From Methanobacteriota archaeon (GTDB lineage: Archaea; Thermoplasmatota; Poseidoniia; Poseidoniales; Poseidoniaceae), in contig PBSP01000031.1 of NCBI GenBank assembly GCA_002726845.1, forward strand, positions 1 to 24,347: 24,347 nucleotides of DNA. The letters are read 5' to 3'. The notes under the pieces were generated by a model. That model was not told the origin of the DNA, did not search any database, and was given only the letters and a program-made list of their open reading frames with translations. Each line of letters begins with the position of its first letter. Within the stretch, counting starts at the first letter, position 1. Shown one piece after another: positions 15,901 to 23,895 of the stretch. A program made the position numbers and the translations under genes.

Positions 15901-17900
15901 AAGGCCTGCATACGTGATTCGTTTCTTTCAATTCGATTTGTCATTCGTATTGCTGCAACCATCCGACGCATGACGGTCACCTCAGCTTGGCGGAATCGGT
16001 ATATGCTTTGTTTCATGTCCCCAACAATGCAAATGGTTGGATCCCATGGCCCAGCAGGTGCAGGATGATTCTCAGAAATTCCATCCCTTCGACCCCATAG
16101 ACGAGAAAGGAGGCGAGCATGCTCGGGATTTGTGTCCTGATATTCATCGATGATGAATGCACGATATCGGGCTCGAATCTGCTTCAAAAGTGCGTACCTT
16201 CGACGCAAATCAAGATGTTTATCTTCTTCATTTTGCATTATCGACAGAGCTCTGCGAATATGATTATCCGACCACGGTTCATTTCCTAAATCGTCCAAGG
16301 CCTGCACTGCTTCTGGAGGATACCAATGGCGAACAATCGCAGGGCAACGAGAGAGCAATAGGTCTCCCACCATTGTCTGAACATCATCGAAATCGTGCGC
16401 CTCTTCTTGCGATTTTAGGTGACGAAGTAAATCCTGACAACCCAAATGAACAGTGTAAAGGTCATTCAAAACCTCTACTTGGAGCTCGCCTGTTACCCTT
16501 TGATCCCCTTCTGGAGGTTCTTGAGAAACCTCAAGACCTAGTGGAAACCTATCATAACGCTCGTTTGGACCACGATGAACAAACGGTTCAACTGGATTCA
16601 GGCAATAAGCAACCTTTGCAAGCATGAGAACAAGGCGCCCATCTGCTGGATCATGAATGCGTTCTTGCAATCGACGTGCAGCGTCGGAAGCTGCAGCCAT
16701 TGTTTGTGCCTTCAAGGCCTTTTCAGAGGTTTTTTTCAATACCGAGGACCAACTCATCAACCCTGCGGGCCAATTACCTAGCGTATTGGAGCGAGGGAAG
16801 TTCCCTCCTTTGAGTATGGTTGGTTTTGTCTCTTCCAATTGTGCAGGAGATGTGGCTGCTGCAACGACTTGATACAACCAACGAAGACGTTCAATCGGTT
16901 GTTCAGACATCGGTTTTCTTGCTAGGTGAGCGAGTTGGTTGAAACGTGTTTTTGTTGTTTCGATTTCAGCAGGGGCAACGAATATCGAGTGGTATTGTAA
17001 GAATACGTCGACCCATTCGTTAAGGATTGCACGGACGTCCACAAAAACAGGATCAATCAACGAGCGACAATCCTCCAAAATCATATCCTCGATAAGACGG
17101 TGATCTGGGGCACTCGTTCCATCCCAGGGTGTACCGCATCGGATGGAACGCGCTCGGAGTCTTCGTCGCGATTCTTCAACAAAAAGCGAGGATTCAAGCA
17201 GACCCAAAAGGACGGTCTGCGCACTTGATTGACCTCCCAAACGAATTGCCAATCGGTTTCGAGCCTCAATGAAAGCATCCGATGGTTGGAGCATACCGGC
17301 TTCAATGGCATCACGCCCATTTCGAATTCGCCATGCAGCATTTAATGCCTGATTCCTCAACAGTGGCGCCTTTTCCTCGGGCAACTGATCCCGACTCAAG
17401 TGTATCGCAACCAAATCGATGTGTGGAGCAAGAATCTCAGACAGAAAAGCGTCAATCGTTGAGATTGGCGAAGACTCAAGCAACGACATCAACATCGATA
17501 CATCACCTTGATGGCGAAGCCTTGGGTCATGCACGCCCATTCTATCATCATCTTTCACTGGATGTGCCCGAAGCGATTGTATTCGGTTTTTGATTCTTGA
17601 ACGCAGTTCTGAAGCGGCTTTACGTGTAAAAGTGATGGCTACAATTTCTTGCGGAAGCAGCCCTTTCCATTCCGTCAACGGTGTACGGTCTCTTTTGGCG
17701 GCGAGAATGTTGCCAGAACCGTATTGCTCAAAGCGAATGGGAGGAGGTAACACATGCGTGGCTCGTTGTTCCGGAGAAAGAAGATGTTGAACGTAACGTT
17801 CTGCCATCACTGTTGTTTTCCCAGTGCCAGCACCCGCATCCAGTGCAATATGTTGGTCAAGATTAAGTCCTAATCGTTGACTGCGGTTGAAGGAAATCAT
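12927..17900 (-). CDS. AddA/RecB-like UvrD-family helicase-nuclease
   Basis: 1657 aa. The superfamily 1A helicase motifs appear in order: Q-motif FNRSQ (4-8), Walker A GAGTGKTT (23-30), IDAF after the first block, DEYQDT (585-590), GDMKQSIYRFR, MTIHGAKGLQ (about 1050) and ALTRVKDRL (about 1130). The C-terminus holds a RecB/AddA-type PD-(D/E)xK nuclease: GQADLAL, then IVDLKTTG (about 1500), then QLTLYSL. Cys in HSCRRRYW (about 1288) and the group CKKCPFFNGDIRMC (about 1627-1640) could form a four-Cys iron-sulfur staple, as in AddB-type nucleases, although the last spacing (x9) is longer than usual. By family this enzyme unwinds and trims double-strand DNA ends for recombination. It is longer than typical AddA (about 1200 aa). 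Its ATG overlaps the addB-like stop (ATGA), so the two are coupled. Confidence 0.85.
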   Translation of the reverse strand: MISFNRSQRLGLNLDQHIALDAGAGTGKTTVMAERYVQHLLSPEQRATHVLPPPIRFEQYGSGNILAAKRDRTPLTEWKGLLPQEIVAITFTRKAASELRSRIKNRIQSLRAHPVKDDDRMGVHDPRLRHQGDVSMLMSLLESSPISTIDAFLSEILAPHIDLVAIHLSRDQLPEEKAPLLRNQALNAAWRIRNGRDAIEAGMLQPSDAFIEARNRLAIRLGGQSSAQTVLLGLLESSLFVEESRRRLRARSIRCGTPWDGTSAPDHRLIEDMILEDCRSLIDPVFVDVRAILNEWVDVFLQYHSIFVAPAEIETTKTRFNQLAHLARKPMSEQPIERLRWLYQVVAAATSPAQLEETKPTILKGGNFPRSNTLGNWPAGLMSWSSVLKKTSEKALKAQTMAAASDAARRLQERIHDPADGRLVLMLAKVAYCLNPVEPFVHRGPNERYDRFPLGLEVSQEPPEGDQRVTGELQVEVLNDLYTVHLGCQDLLRHLKSQEEAHDFDDVQTMVGDLLLSRCPAIVRHWYPPEAVQALDDLGNEPWSDNHIRRALSIMQNEEDKHLDLRRRYALLKQIRARYRAFIIDEYQDTNPEHARLLSRLWGRRDGISENHPAPAGPWDPTICIVGDMKQSIYRFRQAEVTVMRRMVAAIRMTNRIERNESRMQAFTQEGFGRDPRPVGAGGEGGSFIQAADYSRSEQSAQWSFVPFGLDDSGLAIGDEATEERIEGHIQLRTNFRTASGLLQTLNHVFDDTFDVRHHQFPGDFHANSQPLEVGRETERMGALEWLLPTQNSTDALPLNLNKGYNLFDAENANLRHLEHELIASRLESLVRGSTTRIWSAKKHEFVEIEAEDAISPEDVMILVHSRKHIPDLIARLQARGLPVMADKQGELLKQPVVEPLMALLELLAKPWSKHASHILLRSSIIGASSAQIEEILRTGDVEDYWHHIADYFKDQPQGRFLEACSNLVNRGAIYDVFDAALDYSDLLVAFPDESERQVAETWCALLRRLGAEYGHEPIAILDQMKAFSTLGSKGPQASGPPTSGAIQIMTIHGAKGLQAPVVIVTGLFEAGRRSSSIEAQNNVLITPDVIAGRIQPWKSKNKPEDALWMLAEQMNKAQNQAELRRQFYVALTRVKDRLIFVGSPNKPCSMNVDSTIEMKINYKGNNMGDFMLDGFRYMGLHSERNQPWVLDGDVQGEVLSEFGDQVLKFDPYALFQASGFMQGSLQSLRLYHHPSCFVKQKPTSILSDWTSIEKQLHEPIQNTQVETTHFVQSPTLRMTAHGLDTAHSCRRRYWLSHIKGWQSEPFMIQPNSLYVPNEVEIKDRSDGEDVVSGPIGWPSATAFGSMFHRLVEIGLANPAQMKSTGYELAPAWLNSQPNQLLSRKELEDATHSHPEWHRLSIEEQKQARDRMFELAERLTDGALGKLVEGDVIQNLVVEGLRTEASFVFKHRVNFDGLLQTPINNLNESHQTLIEAVNILFEGQADLALAGVEGDRPWLQIVDLKTTGAREVNLEHTPLHESLNEPLSLEPQNEAERDMLRNHRLQLTLYSLVLLEQEERKAVEKRREIRPPALLIASTGRLVQMPDTMYKEAKKELLKLLDWMARLAADPNGVDEPKRLPIEALDTCKKCPFFNGDIRMCGPQNLALGVTFDSSFQ

Positions 17901-20900
17901 TTGATTTCACCTCCGATGGATGCCGACGAGCAGGCATTAGCAAGTGGACAATAGGAGCAATGGGTTCCTGGAGTTGGATGATTCCATCCAAGTCTACTGG
18001 CGTTCCGTGCTCTGATTGCAGCAGTGATTCGAGAACTCATCCAGGCTCGGAAGCTGTTGCTTTGAGGGCTCTGGTTTTCATTAGGCATTCGGAAATGATT
18101 TTCTGAATATGATGTGCGTATTCCAATCAGATGTTCGGGGTCAAGAAAACTGAAACTTGGGTCGAGTTCCACCATGTGATAAGTATCGTCACCAACTTCT
18201 GAAATGCCAACACCAATGACTCTGTCACCCGGATGAGCAAGTTCCCACGCCCGGGCATATAGCGCAAGTTGTGTTTCTTTGAAGAGTCCTGATGTATGGC
18301 GAATTCCGCGTTCTCCCGGTCTTGGTCCTTCAATAGTTTTGATATCTCGAATAATTATGAAGCGTTTTGCTGCAGGTCCGTCACCGTCAAAGTACAGGGG
18401 GATCTGTGTTGCATCCTCTTTGTGCAAGCCGCGTTTTTCCAACTGCTCGGTCACCTTTCCATCCAAAACAAGGCAGTCCACTCGGTCGATTCGTCCTCGA
18501 AGATTGAGAACAGCCGAATTCAATTCATCGTCAAATCCTTCAATTTCAATGTACGATTTACCTTCTTTTTGAAGTGACCATTCACAGGCAATCGGCGCTG
18601 CTGATGTAAGACCTAAATCGGCGAGTAGAAGTCGTCCAAGCCTTCCCCCAAGAGCAAGTTCTCCGTCTCCTTCGAGCCAGTTGCGCCACTGCTCGGGCGA
18701 ACACCCAATCAAATCATTGCATCGGTGCACAGACACTGCATTTGTTCGTACAAGCCAAGGCGCGAGTTCGGCCAACTGTCGCAACAACCCCTCCCAGATC
18801 TCTTGATTGGAGAGTGAAACACTACGGTGCATCGGCAATCCATTCTCCAGCGAGGGCCCTCCAATCTCAATGCCCATCAGGGTCATGAGGTACTCCTCGA
18901 TTGAGTGCACGAGAGTACCCTTCATCAAAGGCGCAATATCTTCCGATGGCTCAGGAGCATGCTCTGTGGCTCCGAGTACTTGTTCTGTCCATGCTTGGCG
19001 TGGACAAACAAACCATGGATTCAAACGACTCGTCGACCATACTTTCGCTTCATCCTCATCCGTAGGGCTTGAAAGGATTTGATTCAGACTTTTGGAAGCA
19101 AAATCAGGAGGGGGTAGTGGCCTTGGATCTAGTGATGGCCCCCTCGAAATGCCGTTCTTCTTGAAACCTAGATGGGGGTAAGATGTTGCAGTACGGCCAC
19201 CTCTCACGTTCGCTTGGGAAACCGTTGGCTGGATAATGAGATTTGTTGTTGTCAACAAGTTGTCTCTAATTTCCCAACCCATCGTAGCACCATTTTCCAA
19301 TGGCTTGAACTTCGGCTGTCGTCGAAAACGATCGACATGAATGTCTCGTTCAAATCGATTTGCGATTGAGATCAGTGATTGAACCTCAACCGTAGGTGGT
19401 CGAAACGCTCGAAGTTCAAGACCAGCTTGTTGTTGTCTGTCTCGTTGTCTGTGTTTTACTCTGTCAAGTTTAACCTCTCCATTGCTAATGGACAGTGATG
19501 AGGTTCGATAAGTCAACCAATTGCCATTTTCTCTGGTTACGATTGACCAACCAGCGCCATCGGACACATTCTTTTCAATGAATTCGGGTATCTCTGATAA
19601 CTTCCCTAAATCACCATCAAGTTCTACCATAGATAAATATTCAACAAGGGGGGTTGAATTGCCAACCGATTCGTCATGTTCCGTGTCAAAGAGAATCGAC
19701 TGCTGGCCTGAGTTTAACAGCGATCTGAAAAGATGTCGCGCTTTTCGAATGGGTAAATCTCCGTCAGCCAAGCCCAACTCCATTCGAACCGAATCGTCAA
19801 CCCATGGTACACGTTCGGGCTTCATCGACCATGATTCTGCATCCACTCCAGCAAACAAGGTAAGGTCTGATGAGACGCCATAAGCACCGTTTGGTGTACA
19901 AACATGAACGTCAAAGTGATTGATTCTACGCATTGGAGCCTTGGTTTGCTGTGAGGCGAGTCGGCAGAGTTCCACGAATTCGACATTGGGAGCATGCCGA
20001 AGTAAAGCGTCTACAGCCTGAACCCATGCTTGAAGAGCCCCTACCGAAGCATCGTAGTTTTGAATACGTTCAAACATCTTCTCCCAATTGCAAGCGACTA
20101 ACAGTTTTGTCAGCACGTCCCTGGGGGATTTGCTTGGTTCGGGCAGCGGAAGTGAAGCCTGCGATGATATTCCAATGAAATCGCCGACTAGGAGGTTATG
20201 CTCACTCTTATCCAACAATGCCGACCACGTTGTAGCAAGGCATTGCAACCACCAATGAGTCTCTTCAATGGCACGTTCCTGTTCTCTTCTCCGGAACGCT
20301 TCTGTTGCATAGGGTTGTGCAACAGATAATGAGCCAAGCCAGCGCTGCAATGCCCCCTTACCTCCGAGGACATGGAAACTGCGCCCAATGTTCTCAATCA
20401 CATCCAGATGTGGCCTCGGTCGCCATTCTTCGTGAACAGGATGCTTCAGATCTGAAAAGAGATTTTCGTTGATTGGAAAGGCTTGGGCTTGAGCAATATC
20501 AAACAATTTAGCTGCTGACCAGGCATCTTGACCGTATGAAATGCTCAAAAACCGAAGAATTGCTTGTACGGCGGATGTGCTACCAACTGCATTTGCTTGA
20601 ACATCACAGGTAATACCGATTTGTTGGAGGCGCCTCGCCCATTCAGTATGACGATGTTCATCGGCGTCAATCAAAAGGACTGCTCCATTGGAATGCTTTT
20701 TGAAAAGTTCAACTGCTGATATTGCAGCATCAAAAATTTGAGATGCTCGATCGAAACTGAACAGGTGTATCCCATCAGTCGTGTAATTGTCCTCATTGTG
20801 TAGCGCAGACCATACGACGTGGCTTGGGACCCATTCAGGAAGTTGGGTCTCGTCTTGTATGTGTACGATTTCGTCGTTGATGTATGCGCCATGGAAACCG

Positions 20901-21577
20901 AGACGGAATGATCCTGTGGAACAAAGATGATGAATTGGACGTCGAAGTGCTATTGCTTCCAACAGACGCTTTTCGCTCTCCGTGAAATCCGGGGGGTGAT
21001 TCAACAGAATTATACCGTTAATTGTTCCCATTGTGTAGGGAATCGACCGCTCTTCGTCACTCAAAGCATCACAAAGATAAGCAATCACTTTGTGCTCGTG
21101 AAGCAAACCGTTCGTCTCAAATGTTGATACAATTCGTTCTGCTTCAAGCGCCCCGGGGTCGTCCTTCCATTTTGAGAGAATTCGATTTTTTGTAACATAA
21201 GCATGGAGTCGGAGTAAGCGCTCGGATTTTGAAAGTGTCCAAGGACGGGCAACATCGGGATGAAGGCGTGGAAAACGGTGGTTTCTTGCAGCGTCTGCAA
21301 ATTTATCATGCACCTGAATCAGCCCAGTTGCTGTTGATGGAATGATGACTGGAAGACGCAAATCGATCGACAAGGCTTTCACAAGTCTCTGAAGCGTCGT
21401 ATGCCGACTGGAATCAACATGCCCAGACTTACTCAAAATGGACTGAATCGATGATAACCGTGTCGCTTCGTTGGGGTAAACAACAAGTAAATCATCACGA
21501 CCTTTCGCAATACTGTCGATTATCCAGGGAGGTACAATGGTATCCGATGGACATGACTCAACTGTAATGTTCTTCAT
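17897..21577 (-). CDS. AddB-like nuclease subunit with iron-sulfur cluster
   Basis: 1226 aa. The C-terminal domain is clear: FVCPRQAW (first Cys near 856), KGTLVHSIEEYL, GRIDRVD (about 1028), IIRDIKT (about 1078), QLALYARAW (about 1103) and CSYCPLANAC near 1208. This is the RecB/AddB PD-(D/E)xK core framed by the C...C-x2-C-x5-C cluster known from AddB. The N-terminal two-thirds has the size and position of an AddB/RecC helicase-like scaffold but no visible Walker A (the usual place reads LLVVYPNEATRLSS), so it is probably not an ATPase. Known partners scan for recombination hotspots with this part; whether this one does is unknown. ATG 21577 follows GGGGAGGG and is preferred over the ORF limit at 21601. 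It is the first gene of the pair, under the TATA box at 21612-21620. Confidence 0.75.
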   Translation of the reverse strand: MKNITVESCPSDTIVPPWIIDSIAKGRDDLLVVYPNEATRLSSIQSILSKSGHVDSSRHTTLQRLVKALSIDLRLPVIIPSTATGLIQVHDKFADAARNHRFPRLHPDVARPWTLSKSERLLRLHAYVTKNRILSKWKDDPGALEAERIVSTFETNGLLHEHKVIAYLCDALSDEERSIPYTMGTINGIILLNHPPDFTESEKRLLEAIALRRPIHHLCSTGSFRLGFHGAYINDEIVHIQDETQLPEWVPSHVVWSALHNEDNYTTDGIHLFSFDRASQIFDAAISAVELFKKHSNGAVLLIDADEHRHTEWARRLQQIGITCDVQANAVGSTSAVQAILRFLSISYGQDAWSAAKLFDIAQAQAFPINENLFSDLKHPVHEEWRPRPHLDVIENIGRSFHVLGGKGALQRWLGSLSVAQPYATEAFRRREQERAIEETHWWLQCLATTWSALLDKSEHNLLVGDFIGISSQASLPLPEPSKSPRDVLTKLLVACNWEKMFERIQNYDASVGALQAWVQAVDALLRHAPNVEFVELCRLASQQTKAPMRRINHFDVHVCTPNGAYGVSSDLTLFAGVDAESWSMKPERVPWVDDSVRMELGLADGDLPIRKARHLFRSLLNSGQQSILFDTEHDESVGNSTPLVEYLSMVELDGDLGKLSEIPEFIEKNVSDGAGWSIVTRENGNWLTYRTSSLSISNGEVKLDRVKHRQRDRQQQAGLELRAFRPPTVEVQSLISIANRFERDIHVDRFRRQPKFKPLENGATMGWEIRDNLLTTTNLIIQPTVSQANVRGGRTATSYPHLGFKKNGISRGPSLDPRPLPPPDFASKSLNQILSSPTDEDEAKVWSTSRLNPWFVCPRQAWTEQVLGATEHAPEPSEDIAPLMKGTLVHSIEEYLMTLMGIEIGGPSLENGLPMHRSVSLSNQEIWEGLLRQLAELAPWLVRTNAVSVHRCNDLIGCSPEQWRNWLEGDGELALGGRLGRLLLADLGLTSAAPIACEWSLQKEGKSYIEIEGFDDELNSAVLNLRGRIDRVDCLVLDGKVTEQLEKRGLHKEDATQIPLYFDGDGPAAKRFIIIRDIKTIEGPRPGERGIRHTSGLFKETQLALYARAWELAHPGDRVIGVGISEVGDDTYHMVELDPSFSFLDPEHLIGIRTSYSENHFRMPNENQSPQSNSFRAWMSSRITAAIRARNASRLGWNHPTPGTHCSYCPLANACSSASIGGEIK
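17907..17914 (-). promoter_or_regulatory. Shine-Dalgarno site of the AddA-like gene
   Basis: A full GGAGGTGA lies 6 nt before ATG 17900, inside the end of the AddB-like gene. With the ATGA overlap it points to coupled production of both subunits. Confidence 0.75.
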
Positions 21578-21581
21578 GAAA

Positions 21582-21589
21582 CCCTCCCC
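21582..21589 (-). promoter_or_regulatory. Shine-Dalgarno site deciding the AddB-like start
   Basis: GGGGAGGG ends 4 nt before the ATG at 21577. It favours this start over in-frame codons at 21598-21601, which would place the site inside the gene. Confidence 0.65.
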
Positions 21590-21611
21590 ACCCGTCATCA
21601 TGATACACGAC

Positions 21612-21620
21612 GGTATAAAA
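21612..21620 (-). promoter_or_regulatory. TATA box for the AddAB-like operon
   Basis: On the minus strand the sequence is TTTTATACC. Archaeal transcription starts about 25 nt downstream of the box centre, which here falls near 21590 and leaves a leader of about 13 nt that just contains the ribosome site. Position and sequence agree well with an archaeal promoter. Confidence 0.6.
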
Positions 21621-21669
21621 GAGAACGCTCGCGATGTGTGTTATTTTTTCGATTTTTGAACTCGTTTGA

Positions 21670-21691
21670 TTCCGTATTCCGTATTGTCGTA
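21670..21691. repeat. Tandem TTCCGTA repeat in the divergent promoter region
   Basis: TTCCGTA occurs twice in direct tandem (21670-21676, 21677-21683), followed by a looser copy TTGTCGTA (21684-21691). It lies about 50 bp upstream of the AddB TATA box and could be a regulator binding site; no regulator is identified. Confidence 0.4.
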
Positions 21692-21705
21692 TAATCGGTT
21701 AAACT

Positions 21706-21746
21706 AACATGAATTATTCTTGTTATGCCTAAAATCAAACATGAAT
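21706..21746. repeat. Direct repeat AACATGAAT, two copies 32 bp apart
   Basis: Identical 9-mers at 21706-21714 and 21738-21746, a spacing of about three helical turns, sit in AT-rich sequence between the divergent AddAB-like and TFB-like genes. This is compatible with a dimeric operator but also possible by chance in such AT-rich DNA. The rest of the gap (21747-21860) shows a weak TATA-like TTTAAG near 21754 and nothing else I can name. Confidence 0.35.
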
Positions 21747-21860
21747 AGTAAGGTTTAAGAACTTCGCCGCCTATGTAGTATACCTGGCATGGCGGTTCGG
21801 AGCCAACAACCCACTCTGCAAATACGAATCGAACCCAATCATGTTAGACGGAAAACAAAC

Positions 21861-21868
21861 AAGGAGGG
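21861..21868 (+). promoter_or_regulatory. Shine-Dalgarno site of the TFB-like gene
   Basis: AAGGAGGG lies 6 nt before the ATG at 21875 and fixes that start. Confidence 0.75.
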
Positions 21869-21874
21869 CAAAAA

Positions 21875-22948
21875 ATGTATCGAAAATGTGAAGAATGTGG
21901 AAGTGAAGACCTGAAAGCGGACAACATCCGAGGCGAAGTTGTCTGCAATGATTGCGGTTTGGTCGTCGAAGACAAGGCCTCGGCTGGGCAAAGCGATAAT
22001 GCAGGAAGTATGTGGGGTGAAGGCGCCTCCAATACACCAACGAAGGATGAATCGAAAATCAAAACCGGTTCGAAAGGAAATGCTCTTGGGTCGTACATCG
22101 GCAAACCAGGTGAGGCCAAAGGAAAATGGAAATTGCTTAGCCAAATGCACGCCCAAGACGCAAAAGATCTCCACCCGATGGCCCAAGCGACCATGGATGC
22201 TGCAAAAACACTCGCAGGCAAGGACAACGCCATGAAAGCGAAGAAGGTCATCACTCTATCAACGGTCCCTCTCGAAGGAAACGAAAAGGCAGCAGTGGAG
22301 GAAGTCGCTGGCAATGGTGAGATTAAACTCCCGAAAAACTCAATCTGCAGAAAAAAGACACGAGGCGGTAGTACCTCAAACAATGAGAAATTGCTTGCTC
22401 TCGGTTGTATGAAAGCATTACAAGACTGGACCGGTCGTGTCAACATCGATTGGCAGCAAATGCTCAAAGGCACCAATCTCACGATGACGCAAGTCGTTGC
22501 AGCTGCACGTGTCGTTACGAAATACCTCATTCTCTGCGAGAAGGCTGGAATTATCGAAAAAAGAGTCGATAGAAAGACGGTTCTGGAACGCGTTCGAGCA
22601 CTCGAAATCGAGAACACAACCATAGCCCTCAAGCACCTCCTCGAGGGCCTGGATGAGGAATTGAAGGTTCGAATAATGGATGATTTCAAACAGCGACTCC
22701 TCTTGCTTGGTGAACCCACTGTTGATGGCTCTCCGTTCTCCAGTGAAAACATCGAAGCAAAAGTCCTCTGTGCCATTCTCTTCCAAATTTCTTGTGAGGC
22801 CTTTGATGTTAATCAAGGACGTCTGGAGAGGATTGCAGATGCCGTTGGACGATGCAGAAACACCATCAAAAACCGATTGAAATCGCTCTTGAAGAAGGTC
22901 GCAGAAGGAACAATCGTCGACTATGGTGTCCTTCAGAAGCAATTTTGA
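21875..22948 (+). CDS. Divergent transcription initiation factor TFIIB-like protein (TFB)
   Basis: 357 aa. The N-terminal zinc ribbon has Cys5/Cys8 and Cys24/Cys27, in the order CEEC...GEVVCNDCGLVVED, which is the TFB signature. A long, low-similarity linker (about 35-165), rich in Lys, Gly and Ala, replaces the usual short B-reader region. Two helical repeats follow: about 168-265 (starting NEKLLALGCMKAL) and about 285-350 (KVLCAILFQISCEAF...LERIADAVGRCRNTIKNRLKSL). The second ends in the helix-turn-helix that in TFB contacts the BRE beside the TATA box. The core is divergent, so it may be a specialised TFB paralogue rather than the main factor. It is divergently placed from the AddAB-like operon with a shared 297-bp regulatory gap. 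A 310-codon antisense open frame across it is a shadow. Confidence 0.75.
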   Translation: MYRKCEECGSEDLKADNIRGEVVCNDCGLVVEDKASAGQSDNAGSMWGEGASNTPTKDESKIKTGSKGNALGSYIGKPGEAKGKWKLLSQMHAQDAKDLHPMAQATMDAAKTLAGKDNAMKAKKVITLSTVPLEGNEKAAVEEVAGNGEIKLPKNSICRKKTRGGSTSNNEKLLALGCMKALQDWTGRVNIDWQQMLKGTNLTMTQVVAAARVVTKYLILCEKAGIIEKRVDRKTVLERVRALEIENTTIALKHLLEGLDEELKVRIMDDFKQRLLLLGEPTVDGSPFSSENIEAKVLCAILFQISCEAFDVNQGRLERIADAVGRCRNTIKNRLKSLLKKVAEGTIVDYGVLQKQF

Positions 22949-22956
22949 AGCGATAA

Positions 22957-23895
22957 ATGCATCAACTCATTAAGGAGAAGTTGACACCTCAGGACATGTC
23001 TAAACCGGCAGTTGTTGCTCTCTTGACCGTTCTTTTGATCTCAGCCGTTCCTACAACACACGCTGCAGAGATCAAGGAACTTGAAACAGGGATACTCTTC
23101 GGTGGACTTCACGGTATGGCAAACGAAACCATAACAGTCAACAGTTCGCTAGAAAATCTCCCAGCCATTGCAGAGGATTACACAGCGACTTGGTGCAATA
23201 ATTGTGTCAAAGTTGGTGACGCTCTCGAAACTGTTGCAGAAAACATCAGCATGGAAATCTATGCTGTTCACAGGAACATCTACGAGACTCAAGACCCGTT
23301 GGGCAACGAAAATGTCGATGCACGCTTTAGAGACAGATACGACATCTATGCGCCTGAATTCAAGCCACCAGTGGCAGGCATTAACGGCAAATACGCTCTA
23401 CGAGGAAGCAATCCTTCAGGCGATTCCTTAGAGTCTGACTTTGCTGAGTTGGCATCGAAACCAATGAACCTTGGAGAAGGATTTGTTTCAATGGTCTGGA
23501 CGCCCAGCGGGGAGCATTCTGGAAGCGTCGTTTGGAGCGTTGATCAGTCAACCGATGCAATGTACAACGTAACGGTTTGGATGGTCGAAAAAGTTGCATA
23601 CTTCCCAGATGGTACAAACAACGAAGTGTACTACCATCACATCGTTCGAGAAATCATAGATGTAGGGACTGTCACAACTTCTGGGTTGAGTTCAGGAACC
23701 GCGCAAATTACCTATGCTGAGGCTTTTGATGATGACGATCTGGAAGTTCACATCATGTTTCATGAATACATCGAGCGAGCTAACGATGTAGAGGACGAAA
23801 CGCCTGAACCAACTGCAGAAGACACTCCATTCCTTTCTATGCCACTTACAATACTTGCATTGCTCGTTGTTGCCCTACGACGTCAACATCAGTAA
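22957..23895 (+). CDS. Exported thioredoxin-like protein with C-terminal membrane anchor
   Basis: 312 aa from ATG 22957. The N-terminal hydrophobic stretch (about 16-36, ending THA-AEI) is a signal peptide. A thioredoxin-like segment follows, with the redox pair Cys-Asn-Asn-Cys in YTATWCNNC (about residues 76-84) and a later VAGINGKYALRG that could supply the cis-Pro strand region (PPVAG). The second half is beta-rich and of no family I recognise. An acidic linker (DVEDETPEPTAEDT) precedes a C-terminal helix of about 17 residues and a basic RRQHQ end, so the protein is likely held on the outer face of the membrane. Oxidoreductase or disulfide handling is inferred. The start is uncertain: TTG 22981 and ATG 22996 are alternatives, and AAGGAG at 22972-22977 is not ideally placed for any. 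It begins 8 bp after the TFB-like gene. Confidence 0.75.
   Translation: MHQLIKEKLTPQDMSKPAVVALLTVLLISAVPTTHAAEIKELETGILFGGLHGMANETITVNSSLENLPAIAEDYTATWCNNCVKVGDALETVAENISMEIYAVHRNIYETQDPLGNENVDARFRDRYDIYAPEFKPPVAGINGKYALRGSNPSGDSLESDFAELASKPMNLGEGFVSMVWTPSGEHSGSVVWSVDQSTDAMYNVTVWMVEKVAYFPDGTNNEVYYHHIVREIIDVGTVTTSGLSSGTAQITYAEAFDDDDLEVHIMFHEYIERANDVEDETPEPTAEDTPFLSMPLTILALLVVALRRQHQ

Noticed and set aside
12927..21577. Phage-defence island
   Set aside because: No restriction, toxin, CRISPR or mobile genes lie nearby; the pair fits recombination and repair better.
21771..21845. Possible tRNA T-arm (GGGTTCGATTCG on the minus strand)
   Set aside because: Flanking bases do not pair into a T stem, and no acceptor or anticodon stem could be found.
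21841..21891. 16-codon upstream open frame overlapping the TFB-like start
   Set aside because: No ribosome site and very short; probably chance, though it overlaps the real start.
21844..22776. 310-codon open frame antisense to the TFB-like gene
   Set aside because: The plus strand has a zinc ribbon, a helix-turn-helix end and a strong ribosome site. The antisense product is Ser/Phe/Arg-rich with no domain and no ribosome site.
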